DNA from: Hyaloperonospora brassicae
Lineage: Eukaryota > Oomycota > Peronosporomycetes > Peronosporales > Peronosporaceae
DNA: 64,000 nt
Direction: 5' to 3'
NCBI GenBank assembly: GCA_947650285.1
Contig: CANTFL010000394.1
Coordinates: 62,001-126,000 of the forward strand
Shown here: one piece after another, positions 31,590 through 44,061 of the stretch
How positions within the stretch are numbered: the stretch's first letter is position 1
How the letters are laid out: each line of letters opens with the position of its first letter
Notes under the pieces: model-generated
What the model saw: only the letters and a program-made list of their open reading frames with translations
What the model was told of the DNA's origin: nothing
Databases searched by the model: none
Program-made: the position numbers and the translations under genes

Positions 31590-32438
31590 GGGAATTGCTA
31601 AATTCACACCCCTTTTCCTTAAATTCACATTAATCCTTCAAAATCTTATATTTAAAATCCCTATTCGATTTTAGAATTCATTTCTGACAAAGGTATTACT
31701 CAATAATCTAGGTCATTAATTAGCAACTAATTCGTAAGAAATACATACATTACTACTCACGCATGTACCTATTTACAAGTGTCAGTATCGATAGACACGT
31801 TCCGGCAACGATAGGGCGCGTGGCTCGAGGCGCAAATATCGGTCATGCGTGCGCAAAATGCCAAACAAGACGAGCAAATAAAGCACACGACAAGCATCCG
31901 ACGCCACCGTGCCGTCTGAAGTAACAAATGCGCTGGTCTGGAAGTCGATCTTAGATTTGCGAGTTTTTTTGCACGTGTTTAGATGGCCTTTGTCCATGCG
32001 CGCAGTGACCCAATTTCTGGATGACACGAGACGAAACGAGTTGTGGAACTATACCAGAAGAAGAAACGAGAACGCACAGCAGCACTTGTGACATTGCGTA
32101 GCAATCGAAGTGGGAACACGCAAAATGTGCACGTCAGGTTCGATGCCAAAGTGGTCGTACAAGAGTTGCGCTGTAACGGACCGAGCGACGTCCACTGCAT
32201 TCTACTAACACAATACAAATCTCACTGAACCGTAAACTGCTTCGATTGCGACAGCACTGCAGGGACTGAACCGTTCGTGGTCAGGTCACACAGGTGAAGA
32301 TGGACGGAAATGGCCATCGAATGCGATCGCTTTGTCTGCAGGTAGTAGCGACTCTCGTACAGATCAAATACTCTGTAGTGTATACAATACACATAGCAGC
32401 ACATGCACTGCGTCTGTTGGCAGCTACGTGGTGTAGTC

Positions 32439-32484
<46 letters not shown>

Positions 32485-33781
32485 TGTATGACGACATCTC
32501 AGCTCAGATGTTTGGGTACGAGTGCTACAAACGCAAGCAGCGACTGACGATCCAGTCAAGTGCATGCTGACCATCTCGAGAAGGAACTGGTACCTTCATT
32601 TCAGCTAATTAGTTGTCAATTTGCGGCACGTGAACAAGTAAGCGACAGTGCCAGTTCGTGTGTATGTATATTCGACGTCATCTACTTCCTGCGAGATACT
32701 GACTCGACCTCAAGATCAGTTTTCTGCACGTGCTACAGCGGTTGTCTATCCATGTAGATAAGGTCTTGGACCGGAGGCGGTGTTCTGCATGAAGGAGCGC
32801 CTTGCAATCTCAACTTGACGGTCCGAAGAACTCGTGAGCCTTATCTTTGTAGCAGCAAGAATGCAGCAAAACAATCGCTGACACACCTTACCGAGCAGCT
32901 CATACGCGCTTATCTCTACATAGCCACAGTCACTTGCTGTACTTGTACCGCCGAAATGAACGTCTCATGAGGAACATACGGGTAGCACGGACAATAGAGA
33001 GGCAGCGAGGAATGCAGTTGTGATCAACTGTCCTCGAATGAATCTTTGTATCGTGACGTTTACACTTGACGAGGTTATGTTTCAAGTTACGAAGTACCCA
33101 AGTCGATCGATCATACAGAGACAAGGGCACAAAGCTGACCGTGCAGATCAAAGCAAAGTTAGAGATGGCAACAACGTATAGTACTTCCTTCGTATCAAAA
33201 AGCGTATCGGTTACGATGGTATTGATCTACTGTATGCATGAACGACAGTTCCTACTTCCGTATCCACGTTCTGGTGGCAGTGGTCTTTGCCTCACCAGAA
33301 CGCTGCTGAAACTTCATCGTGAGAAAAATGTACACTTTGGTCCTGCGTTTGATGGTCAGCGGCGTTTATACTTAGCTGTAGACGGTACATTCGTGTAGAA
33401 TTGTAGCCGTTTCATCCACTTAAAGCTTTGCTGCTCTTCGTCTACGTGATGGAAGTAGATGCGGGTTTGTCATCGGTATCCACTTGCTCGACGTTGGCCT
33501 CCTGTACCTCGACAGCGCCATCCAATGTAGCGCCAACGTTCGTCTTCTCCTTCTCTACAACCGTCATACACTCGACAACGGCTTCCGTTTGCGCGGTAAG
33601 CGTCACAGCTTCAGCCTCTGTAGAAAGGTCAGACGCAACGGCAAAGATAGCAGTCTCGCCAATCGCAGCGGCTTCGGCAAGCTCAATTGAGTCAGTACCC
33701 GTCTCGGTCTCGACCCTATATAAAAGATTTTGAAGGGAGGGTGTGAATCTAAGTAAAAGGGGTGTCAATTTAGCAATTCCC
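31590..33781. mobile_element. 2.2-kb DNA transposon-like unit with terminal inverted repeats
   Basis: The left end (GGGAATTGCTAAATTCACAC, continuing CCCTTTTCCTTAAATTCAC) is repeated in inverse at the right end over about 56 bp with few mismatches; a CCTTCAAAATCTT word closes both inverted repeats. Both ends abut TATATA, so the target duplication is TA or TATA. The GC content inside is clearly higher than the AT-rich flanks. No transposase domain is recognisable. The longest frames (33066-33398 plus, 33442-33768 minus) lack known motifs, and the latter is a low-complexity Ala/Val/Glu/Thr frame starting at the inverted repeat. It may be non-autonomous or decayed. Confidence 0.7.
32442..32482. 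repeat. (GA)n microsatellite
   Basis: About 20 uninterrupted GA units inside the inverted-repeat element. Confidence 0.95.
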
Positions 33782-35679
33782 TATATACATACATATACAA
33801 TACGCATTAACTACTCCTATCGGTACGCATCACGAATTACTGTGAGAACATCCGACTTTAACTTCTCACGTGACCTCTCTCCTTTCACTGCCGACATTTC
33901 CCCGTCGCCACGACTCAATATTCTAACTGCCGTCTCATCTGTAAGATTTGACTCGAAGTACAACAACCTCATGCGCAAACAAAAAAAACGGAAAAGACAT
34001 ATGTAAATATTGGTGGATGTCATTATCAATTGCAATCCAGACGTGTTGCTATCGTTGACATATGATAGCTCTTGATAACTCATATATTGGGTATATATAC
34101 TTACCGTCGGTTCCAAAGGATCGCGTACAGCAGTATGTATTCATCTCTATCTAACGGTCGGCTGAAAGTTCTCTATTCGATGTTGCGTCTGCGAGTTATG
34201 CCTTTCATGATTTTAAGTACACACCAAAAAGGTATGAAGTACGATAATTATTTTTGCGTCCACGATTCGACGTTTAAGAATAATTCATTTCAAATAAATA
34301 CAGGAACAAGGTTATTTCTGGAATTATCTTAGGCCACTACCTTTTATGGGCGATTCTCGATTGCTTCAAGATAAGTTTTATATATATCAAGGCTCATGAT
34401 ACTTGCCGTGTGTTCAAAGTAGAGAATAAAGACCGCCGTTCTTGGTGGTTTTAGTATTGTAGAACTAAGTTAATATGTATAAAAAATGACAGATTTAATG
34501 TATAACAAACTGTTAAAAACGAGTAACGTTTGTACGAGCACCTCGAACATCCTCTATATTCATGTTCGCTTTGTACAAATTCCGATTACTTTCGTGTAGT
34601 GAATCATCTGTTGATGATACATCACTTTTAATCGATGTCATTGCGCGTTGTAGTGTCAATTGGTAGTATACACATGCTGCATACCGTGTTTGTTGCAACA
34701 ATTACGCCACGACAAACATTATGTTTGAAAACCTATTGTTATGCGCACAATATAACTTTATATGATTTTACACTTATTACATAATCAAGCGCATATTGTA
34801 CTTCATTTTATTTTCATATGAAAATCAGATATGAAAACTAAAAAGAATAGAATAAATTAGATTAACTTTTCACGTAGACTATTTATAAGTAAATTTAGTA
34901 TGACGTTCTATGCTGATACGCCTGACATATATGTTTGTTAAATGGAACGCATTGAAATAATATTAATCGATTCTGTACATGATATTTTTCACTATGACTT
35001 ATCAATAATTTACATAAATCTTCAACGTTGTAATCCTACATCCAAGCTAATCTTCTCAATTTTTAAGGACACAATTCAGGGTAGTTGTCAGTTTGATACA
35101 TATATATCTAACCTATCATAATAAAATACATCAGCCCCTAACAATATTTTTTTCCATTAATATGATTGACAGTTTTAGATAAATGAATCGATTGTAAATA
35201 CTAGAAAGGTACAAACATAAGTTTACCTAACATCTCCAAGCAGCCGCGGAGTCATCTTTTACCCATTACAATATGTGCGACTATAAATCGATGGAGATAT
35301 ATATCTGATGTTTCTATATTATATTTAACGGTAATTTTGAATGTATGCCGTCCGCGATAATTTTCCGAGAGACCTTTCAATTTAAAAGATGCCTCAACTT
35401 TGATATTTTTATACATTTGTTTCTTCTAATATTATTCATACATATGTCACGCAACATTGGATCGTCAGAATCAATTACAAAAGGGAGACAAAATAATTTC
35501 GTAAATACGCTGTTCATCGATTTGTGGTCAAGTGAATACGAGTTCTCACCGTTGCATTGGGACGAGGGAGTACACGGATTGCATATGTCGGTTAAGTTTA
35601 ATGACAATTATGATTCGGAGAATACTGGCTAACAAGGGTGACGCACGATCTTCACCCAAACTCTCGACCCTGACACACT
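33782..35679. other. AT-rich DNA, at most one doubtful small ORF
   Basis: Mostly stops and A/T runs. One ATG-started frame of 95 codons (35345-35632, plus) has a hydrophobic stretch (FDIFIHLFLLILFIHM) but no homology I recognise; it may be chance. Confidence 0.45.
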
Positions 35680-36530
35680 TGTAATGGCGTGATAATCACA
35701 ATTGCATTGTGCCCCGACACTCCACTGGCGCCCGAACGACCGACTAACGGAGGGGGTACCCCGATTCCGTGTTCTGTCTGTTTCTGCACACCTTGTGTAC
35801 CCCTCGGTGGGACGGGTTGCGCTCTTCTTAATGGACTTGAGCTGAAACTGAACTTTATCGTATTAGGTATAGGTGTTGATCGGATGGAAATGCTTCACCC
35901 GGTCAAACGTAGGTGGGGATCGATTGAAAATTCTTCAACTGATCGCGTGTATACTTTGGCGCTCTCCCAGAGTCGCCTTCGTCGAAGTGTAATGCTTCAT
36001 ACGCGAGCCTTCTGACCACTTGATCCGTCCCACGATCTTGAATTCGAATCGTAAGATCCACTGCGTCCTATTGCAGATGGGGGAAATTGACGCTCCGCTT
36101 GGCCAAACAATCCAAGGGCGAAGTTCGCAGAGACGTGGGTGACTCTCTATTCAACGGGAGGCCAAAAATCCTGCCCGGCTGAAGTCGACGCGTGTCTTTC
36201 GTTGCAAATTCAATTCTGTTTGATGTCATTCAACCAAATCCAAAACCTATGACTATGCCTATCTGATTGCTAGGTCAGCTGTTGTGCACCGCCTGTTTAT
36301 GTCATTCATCTCTTACCTCATGTGGTCCACATTAGATAATCCATAGTATATCGCTCCACAGCGAATCGACCATAGTGGATCGCTCTACAGTGGATCGCTC
36401 CATAGTGGATCGCGGTGCAGTGGATCGCGATACAGTCGATCGCGGTATAGATCGACACCAATTATGTTATACATACTTGTTATGTGATCCACACCACCCA
36501 GCGGTATCCAGGATAGATGATGGATCAACC
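35680..36530 (-). repeat. Element E 3' LTR
   Basis: On the minus strand it ends CGCCATTACA at 35680. It matches the D LTR, including the GGGCGCCAGTGGAG block (35718-35731) and the LTR body to about 36300. No primer-binding site follows its end, as expected of a 3' LTR. The right boundary is uncertain. Confidence 0.7.
36355..36450. repeat. Tandem TGGATCGC-based repeats in E LTR
   Basis: Six or so units of 15-18 bp containing (A/T)GTGGATCGC or GTCGATCGC in a row, in the same LTR zone as the 345-495 array. Confidence 0.6.
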
Positions 36531-36546
36531 TGCGCGACTTTAACAT

Positions 36547-39082
36547 TTGTTTCCCTTCAATCAGGCGTTTGATCATCTTCCCCGTCCCAACAGGCCCATC
36601 TCCGTACGCGCTCCACCAATCAAACTTGTTTCGCACTTTAGGTGGATTGCGCGATCCACACTTTCGTCATTCTTCCTTCTCGCTTCTCCAGAATCGCCCC
36701 CTGCATCGGCGATCGACATACTTGGTCGATCTGCTACGCAACCCGAAACGGCCATGGCTCTATGCTCGTCTGCACCGTCCGATTCGTCCGCGCCTCCTGG
36801 CGCTACCTCGGGAACCAGTCAAGCGGTTCCTCCTCCCTTGCCACCGCCGGTCTCTTCAGACGGACCGAGTGATCCATCTTTTGCGAATCGCGAGAGTGTT
36901 ATTTTGCAGATTGCGGCGTAGTACCACCAACTGGAACTTCAAGAAGCGACCATGACAGATTACCGTGCCTTGAAAGAAGCGTATCGTGGCCAGATGTTGC
37001 AGATCGACCGGCTTCAGGCGGAGCTGCAATTGTACATCGACTTGGCCCCGCGCTTAGCGACTAACGTCCAGCAGCGCTTTAATAGGCTATGGTGCGATCA
37101 CCAATCGCTGATCCAGAAGACGAACGATTTCCAAGAAAAACTGGGAAGACGTTCGGGCCACGATGACGAAACCCGCATGATGAAGACCGCTAATTTAAAT
37201 CCAACGCAGCTCTGGAGCGTGAGAAGGCTCGTCGGGTCCGCGAAGTGGCTTCAGCTTAGCAACAAGTGGAATCGTTGAACTCGTGTCTAACTCCACTAAG
37301 CAAAATCTGGGCAACGATCTTTAAACCGCCACGGAGAAGGCAGCCAAGTATAGAACTTCTTCAAACGGACCAACAAGAAGCTTAAGATGGCCACGCTGGC
37401 AGTGGAGGATTTGTCTAAGGCCTACAAGGACCACGTACAAAAACACCAGCATGTCGAAGATGAGCTGCGGCGGCGGAGATCGGACCTGGCATATCGAGAC
37501 ACCAAAGAAGATCGCATTAAAAAATCAAATGTTGGACTGGAAGCAGAAATTTCTTTCGGCAGTCCGTGATCGCGACGCGATCCGGGCCCACCTGGTTCAG
37601 GTAGGCTCTGGCGATCCCCACCTTCCTCTCGGGATAAATTCTGCTGCTTCCGATACCTTAACAACCCGCAAGCGATCTAGGTCCTGGGAACCCTACTCCT
37701 GGCCAAGCGTCCCCACGTAGCAAAGGTGGCGCAATCCGGAATGGAGTCAGAGGCTTCATCAGCCAATTCCACCGGTAGATCCCTGCGATCAACTCGACCA
37801 GTGCGCCCTACGCAGCCTTCTGAATCCAAAGAAACTTTTCCTAAGTCGGCGCGGTCCTCGAGGTAGGCGCAACCTGACAAGTCCCAATCTTCTTTAGTGC
37901 GAACCACTGGGACGGTGCGATTCACCCACGGATCGCAGGTAATACAAGATCTAACCCCCAGGCAGGATACAAACAAACGCAGAAGATACCAGCCAGTAAT
38001 CTATCATTTTCAGAGACCGATCCCTTCGATTTATCTGATAAAGACACGCTGGCTGCTTTGTCTGGATTGCGCTCTTCGTCGCGGCGCCGTGGATTGCCTA
38101 GGAGCGTCTCGTTATGTCCAGGATCGACCACTGCTACAATCCTCGTGGATTCTCTTAATCTTAAGTCCGGATCCCCCTTCAGTCCCAAGTACGGATCGCT
38201 TCAGTTCCATGTATACATACTCCGCCTGCGCCGCGTCCGGAATCAATAGTGATTTATTTTGGTAAAGAGATCAGTGATCCCGAATGATCACTTGGCCTGC
38301 CCATCGACGCGCGAGAGGCCGAGAAGGACCTGCTTCCGTCAGTAAATTACGACCGTTTGGTCTCAACTCCGGTCATGCGCGATCAGTGGTTTCGCGGCTA
38401 CCGCGATCGGTACGCCGGTCCCATGTCCAAGTGCCCTCTTGATTGGCACGACGTATAAGTTTGACTTGCTAGGCGGAGTTAAATGTGGATATCCTACTCA
38501 AGCACTTGACGCAGCCAAAATGATTCATATTACCGACTCCCACAGCTTCTTGATCCGACTCTGCGCTACCCAAATCCGAGTGGATTCCGCGTTTGTTCAC
38601 TTCTGCAAAAGTGCTATCTCTGTACAACAAGAACCCTGGAATCACTGTCGGAGCCAAGTTACACTTGTTTATTTTCGCGCGACTGGCTGCTTTGCTGATC
38701 TGTCGGCCGTGTACAGTGACTTCGAGAATCGACACCGGCAAGCTCTGTGGGAAGCAACCCACGCCATTTTCTTGCCGGCCGAGAAACGCGAACGCGATCC
38801 GGAGCTGGCGCGGATTTACCAGCAGCGCAAACAGCGGCGATCGCGATCTGGACCCCGATGGAAACCCGTACTGCACTTTATCCTTCAGGAGATGATCGAC
38901 GGACACTGCGATTTGGATCTGTTTCTGGTTACGTTCTTCATGCATCTCCCGTCACCAGTCGAGATGCGTTCATGGTAACCGGGTTCGAGCGATTCTCAGA
39001 ATCGTCTGAACCGTTGAACTTTGGCGCACCCAGTTTCGATCACGCATCGAGGACCACCCAGGGTCGTCGATCGCTTGCTTAA
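36547..39082 (+). pseudogene. Element E antisense ORF remnant, coiled coil
   Basis: Runs opposite to element E pol, starting next to its 3' LTR. The first part (36747-36921) is Ser/Pro-rich; 36952-37569 encodes charged helices of coiled-coil type (QMLQIDRLQAELQLYIDLAP, then HVEDELRRRRSDLAYR). A Ser/Arg/Pro-rich middle follows (37680-38250). The last part (38300-39000) contains YDRLVSTPVMRDQWFRGYRD, DPELARIYQQRKQRRSRSG and MIDGHCDLDLFL. At least five frame changes and stops separate the parts. The stretch 38440-38960 matches the minus strand of element D (62370-62990) at DNA level, including GATATC..CTCAAGCA and CA(C/T)TGCGA(C/T)TTGGAT. It is therefore a conserved part of this family, not noise. 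Confidence 0.5.
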
Positions 39083-39289
39083 CCGGTAAATGTCTTACGA
39101 AGTAGTTCGTAATGATCCGGCAGTCATTGCATTTGATCGCTCAATCTATTTTCATCGTTTCCTTCGCTGTCGATCGTAACATAAATTCTTTTCCTTTGCA
39201 GTTTTATAGTTAATCACGGCGTCCGGGCCTCAATTCCCTGATTGCAACACACTTTATCTCAACTTGTTCATCCTCTGCAACCTTCTTGC

Positions 39290-39760
39290 AGTTAACTTCC
39301 AATACGACACGTCGCTTATTCGTCCATCGCTTCTTCTTGGGATTGCATCACCCTAAAGCGGTTCTTGCTGACTCGGTCGCGATAAAACTATTGCGGCAAG
39401 GCTCGTCAGTTTGAGTCAACCTCGTCTATTTACGTGGGATCGCCCAATTACTTCCATTGCACCAAATACTGGCGTTGCACTCTGCTCAAACGTGTCCGCC
39501 TGCCGGATCGCACATCCAAAATCTTCTCGACTTCAAATCCATCTTCATCGAATGTGCGCTCCAAAATATACTCTGGTAGCAGGGATTCGCTAAAATCTAA
39601 GAGATCCGCCTCTTCAACGTTTAACTGGTTTTTTGGTCAATCCGGGAAGGTTTTTACCCGCTTAAGCTTGGATATATGTATTAACGGTAATAGTCGGTAC
39701 GGCGTATTAGCGACTCCAACTGTACCGCGTGTCTCTTGTAAAGTTCTCTCACCCGGAATG
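39290..39760 (-). pseudogene. Element E integrase tail and chromodomain
   Basis: Reading leftwards: DFSESLLPEYILE, then FDEDGFEVEKILDVRSGRRT, then RLSRVQRQYLVQWK, followed by a decayed TW-like segment (DPT*IDEVD). RFRVMQSQEEAMDE closes it. This is the V..IL..R...G...YLVQW chromodomain pattern, and it matches element D at 61560-61830 (FEVDKIADI, SGRRTRY, FEVMQSHEE). Stops interrupt it at three or more places. Confidence 0.7.
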
Positions 39761-39779
39761 GTCCATGCCACATATGTGC

Positions 39780-40640
39780 CGCCTTTCGACCCTCCCCTTT
39801 TTCAATCGATCCAAATAGAGCCACACTTGCGACCCAACGTCGATCTCATGCGACTTGTCCTTAGGCTTGTGTTTATCGGCCCGATCTTGGATAGCGATCC
39901 GTAGACGATCGTTAACGACTTATCTTGCTCACTAATATTGAATTCGTATATGGTAGCGCCATCATTGTGGTTCTTGGTATCATCATTTGGTGCTTCTCAA
40001 AGGCAGGGTCGCTTCCAGCGTCGATCGCGAACCCCACCCTTCGATCATGTAAAATGGTTATCTCCTTGCACGCGATCCTGTGACGTATTAGGGGCAAACG
40101 TCAACCGCTCGGCGTACTCGTCCTAATTCTTCTGATCCATATCCGTGACATACATCTTCAATGCTCTCGTCAGTGTCTGTACCATTCGAATTTCTGTTCC
40201 ATTCGCATGGGGTCAAAAGGCCATAGTTGCACGATTTTTCTGCCCCCCGATCCGATTAAACGCTCGGAAGAAATCAAACATGAATTCTGGATCTCAATCA
40301 TGGCGGATTGCTTCACTGGCCCCAAATATCCGGAACACATACTCCTCGTAACGCTCAGCGATATTATATGCAGTTCTAGAGGAACTCGCTTTCTCGATCA
40401 CTTTCCATGAGAGCAGATTCACTCACAACACAACTCGGTGTTTCCCTTAAAAGATCGTGGCAGCGACGGAATGTGATCCAGCGCGACTATCTTACATGGA
40501 TAAGTGGCTTAGACATTACCTAAAGGTTTGCAGCGAAGGACCAGTTTTTCTTTTTCCTGTCGTGCAATCCACACATTCTCACACATAACGCTGGGACACT
40601 CCGGTAGAGTCCTCTCCGGTGGAACTTGGACCGGATTCGT
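39780..40640 (-). pseudogene. pol: Element E integrase core
   Basis: RYV*ECVDCTTGK is the Cys pair of the HHCC finger. FRIFGASEAIRHD then EFMFDFFRAF carries the second catalytic Asp, and ATMAF*PHANGTEIRMVQTL sits where the Glu lies (D has NGTAERMVQT). TRALKMYVTDM and YAERLTFAPNTSQDR follow. The Glu codon appears displaced (TEIR for TAER), and stops are frequent, so the copy is dead. Confidence 0.75.
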
Positions 40641-40642
40641 TA

Positions 40643-42404
40643 GTGTTGTGGTGAAGTTTATCGCACAAAATTGTTTTTTGTGAAGGTCGATCTTCCACTT
40701 GCCCGGACTTGCCGACTCACGGAGGGGGTACTCCGATCCGTGCCTTTTTGTAATTCCTTGTGCTCACCTTGTGTACCCGTCGTTTGGCTGACTTGAGCTC
40801 TTCGTAACGGCCATGGGAGATGTCAATCTCGCTGAGGGTTTAGGGTTGAGAGTTCGCTTCCTAGCGGGAATCTTCACACCACGAAGAGGGGTTTTTCGAT
40901 CTTGGTCTTTAGTGGCGACGAGCACTATGTGGAGATGTCGCGATCTTGCTCTTGGATCACACCGATCTCGATTTGTTCTTTGGATTGGGGTCTTTGCTGT
41001 GCGGGAATCTCCACTCAGCAAATAATAGTCTTGCGTCGACCTTGCTTTGGGATCGGTCTGATCTGGTCTTGGGATTGGTCGATCTTGCTAAAAGTGCGCA
41101 GCTTGGGGCAGGTAGGTTTCTTGTTTCGTCAAAATGAAACGTGCCAATCTGTCTTGTAGATTGATTCGATCTCGCTCGGTCTTGTCTTTAACTTCTTGAC
41201 CATATCTTCTTACCACTTGAGACTTCTCGCGATTTTGTGTCCAGTCATTTTCGGTTGCTGCTGCTAGCCTAGCGATTAAGTGAAGTGTGAGTACTTGATC
41301 GATCCGACACAGATTGTCCAGAATCTCAATTCTAAAACTTGGCCAACAATCCAAGATCGGTCTATTGTGTTCTCCCAACACGCGTGCCTTACACCACCGG
41401 GAAAGCCAAATCAATCTTTACCGGAAAAGAGGGGTGGGCGCGAGTCGTGTTCAGAAGAAGTATAGTACATGTCTGTTTATTTACCAACCATTAATAGCCA
41501 ACCTATCCTTACGCATATTCCAACTGTAGGTCACTATCCATACCGATATCACATTCAAGCTTGATCGCCCCATTGAACACGTGTCGAAATTTCATGACCT
41601 GTGCTCTAAAGATAGCGCCAATATCCCCGATATCGTACCTAGACACCTAACGAGACCAAATATTAAACACGGTACCAAGTTCCCTTTTATTGGTACCGAA
41701 GAGTACATAATAGAACCCAAATTCCAAGTGTGTCTAAATTCATTTTGCGACATCAATTTAACCAGCTTCAACTAGATCTTTTGGTCTGAAATTTTGAGAC
41801 ATCACTCATATGCCGTCAACAAACAAATATTTAATATTTTAAAAGTCTCATCTGCAATATATTCATAATTACAAGGGAACATGACCGCTCGGACGCTCAA
41901 TTCGAGAGTACAACTCAATAGCATATATCCTTCTGTTTATTTACGTGCTCCAATATCATTATTTAGGGTATATCTGGCCCACGAGACTCTCCCCATGTCT
42001 TAGAACATCTCCCTGGACTCCCATGGATATTCACACTTCCAGATCGGGCTATGATTATCCAAAATCAGTACTTCCATTTTGGAACCGGTAAAGAGTGTCA
42101 CCGGTCTGACAGATGTTACACCTCCGTCACAGAGTCAATCGCACCACCTGGTACCAGATGTACGTTTGGCATCCATATATATTCTGCTCCTCGTCCCAGA
42201 ATTGTCCACTGCAAATATCCCTTTCCGCTCCTCGTTCCGAATCATTTCATGTCCATCAATCTGGCGACAGTTGGACCGGATGGCTGATCCCCGTTGGAAC
42301 CATCTTTCGTCTCCTATTGGATCGCTGGATCTCTTGGTGCCGCTTTCCGCCAGTAAGTGACGTCTTAATTGGTTGGTCACCCATCCACGTCCCAAAATTC
42401 AAGG
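40643..42404 (-). repeat. LTR-like insertion splitting the element E integrase
   Basis: The minus strand end (40643) and the block at 40685-40800 (GGAGTACCCCCTCCGTGAGT and GGGTACACAAGGTGAG words) match the D/E-family LTR. The right end near 42404 has a TTTTGGGACGTGG word also found near the left edge of the window copy. Integrase coding stops at the right edge (GRTY... of the HHCC finger) and resumes at the left edge (CVDC of the same finger). The insert is therefore a solo LTR, possibly itself enlarged, inside the integrase gene. The interior from 41460 to 42000 is AT-rich and not assigned. Confidence 0.55.
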
Positions 42405-43650
42405 AGTGACTTTGCCACTATATGTTCTGCCTATACATTGACGTCCGCCTTTCAGACTTGTATGGTTATGATGTTAGAAGTCTTGCTGCAGTAGTTCCGG
42501 TACCACGAAGCGAACTTACTGTACGCCGCTGTCTGTATCCTTCATCGATCGCGGGCAAAAAACAATAGGTCCCTTTATCTACTTTATAATCGAACGCGAT
42601 CCAAGCACATAACTTTGCTTCTTCAATACTCAACTTCGTTATGTCTACGGTCAGGAATTTATATAGGTTGGCGATTCAACTCTCTTCTTCCTGTGCTTCC
42701 TTGATTATCTAGATTCTGATCTACTACACGACTTCCTCTTGCAAGACCCCAGGCGATCTCCGTCTCTTTACGGCTGATCTAGTGACGGCAGATATTTTCA
42801 CGACTTGATCGACACTTTTGGGTGTCAACAACTCGTCCAACCGGTTCAATGAACAAAAATACTGACGATCTTGTTCGGTTACAGTCATCGTGCCTTTCTC
42901 TTGTTGTAAAGCGATGCTTGCCAGTCGATCGGCGCTCTAATTTCAGTCCTTATTCCAATGTAAGAATTCGTGGGTCGGCCACGACCAAAGCTTCTCCATA
43001 GCTTTGTAACGTAGCATCTTTAATTCGGGTGCCTTGCAATCAATATCTCCGCGCATCTGTATGATCATTAAATTATAAAATCGCCTCATATGATTATACG
43101 CCCCCGCGCCTCATCGGCCAGGATATCGAAACCTAGTAGCAGACCACGATACTCGGCTTCATTCACTGTCAGGTCTATTGCGTATTTGGCTGAAAAATTC
43201 ACGATCTTTCATCCTAGGAGCTTCCACACTATTGCACTATGCGCCCCGCCTTTTTGTTTGGTTCGAGCCCATTCATCGAAACTGACCACACAAAGACTTT
43301 CACCCTCCTCCACCGTTAATATTTGCATACTTATAGTATGTTTTGGCTGCTTCCTAGGGGCGATCGCGATTAACCTCTCGTCAACTTCTTTGCGCGGAAT
43401 TATGATGGCGGCGAATGTTTCAAGTCTTTCATCTTCCCCCTTTTCACACTTCTTGATCTCTAGCGTCCAATTTGATAGCAACGCCGCCCATCTCCCGAGC
43501 ATCCTGTGCAGGCCTGAAGATTGTACCAGCCAGTCCAACGTCGATAGACGCGTTAACACCTTGATTTCTTGTGAATCCAACATCGTGTGTCCGATATACA
43601 GGATGCGCAGCAGAGCTAAAACTTCTTTTATCCACCATCCCATAGTCCAT
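42405..43650 (-). pseudogene. Element E second (archaeal-type) RNase H and start of integrase
   Basis: The frame at 43643-43209 gives GRWAALLSNWTLEIKKCEKG, then VVSFDEWARTKQKGGAHSAI, the first catalytic strand of an RNase H1-like domain. Further left come TVNEAEYRGLLLGFDIL (Glu helix), IQMRGDIDCKAPEL and SADRLASIALQQ. This is a complete second RNase H domain placed after the usual Gypsy RNase H (43977-43708). After a spacer (TVTEQDRQYFCSLNRLDELL) the integrase finger begins and breaks at the insertion. In the first catalytic strand D has DGSAR where E has DEWAR. Confidence 0.7.
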
Positions 43651-43707
43651 CCCGTTGGGTTTAAGCGTTCGGCTGATGAATGTTACCGGCCAGTATACTC
43701 CGTCGTG

Positions 43708-43977
43708 TTATTGTAGCAAATCTGCAGATACTACCCAATCACTGGCATGGACCACGATCACTGGAGGACAACTAGGATCAAAATGATTAAGAATCGAAGT
43801 CTTAGCGATCTTAGCCTTCAACATCGTGAACGAGATCATCGATTTCTTCCATCGACTTCTGTCGGTTGAGGTCGGATCGCACCATATAACAACGTCAAGG
43901 TCTGGATCTCCATCACCACGGAACTTCCTGTCGTCAAATCTCTTTCTATTCAGTGTAGAAGATTCCGTCGCCTTCAT
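43708..43977 (-). pseudogene. pol: Element E first RNase H fragment
   Basis: FTMLKAKIAKTSILNHFDPS then PVIVVHASDWVVSADLLQ is the start of the Gypsy RNase H domain; the usual VxxDAS strand reads VVHASDW, so the catalytic Asp is replaced by His. Element D has VVYASKW at the same place. The missing Asp in both copies suggests that the first RNase H was degenerate in the family while the second took over, as described for plant Tat-type elements. Confidence 0.65.
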
Positions 43978-44061
43978 GCGTCAGATCTCGTGGGAGTCGG
44001 CTTCGCGTTATTCGTATAGCACTGATGCATATATTGGAATGTCTTCAATGAATCGGCTAAA

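Noticed and set aside
32442..32497. Minus-strand Ser-Leu repeat peptide
   Set aside because: It is the translation of a GA microsatellite.
33428..33733. Ser/Thr/Val-rich plus-strand frame
   Set aside because: Low-complexity counterpart of an equally low-complexity minus frame; no sign that either is translated.
35345..35632. 95-codon ATG-started ORF with a hydrophobic segment
   Set aside because: AT-rich context, no known motif, and no promoter or neighbour support; kept only as a note.
35718..35731. CACTGGCGCCCGAA as a retroviral Lys-tRNA primer-binding site
   Set aside because: The element is on the minus strand and this block lies within its LTR; the resemblance is chance.
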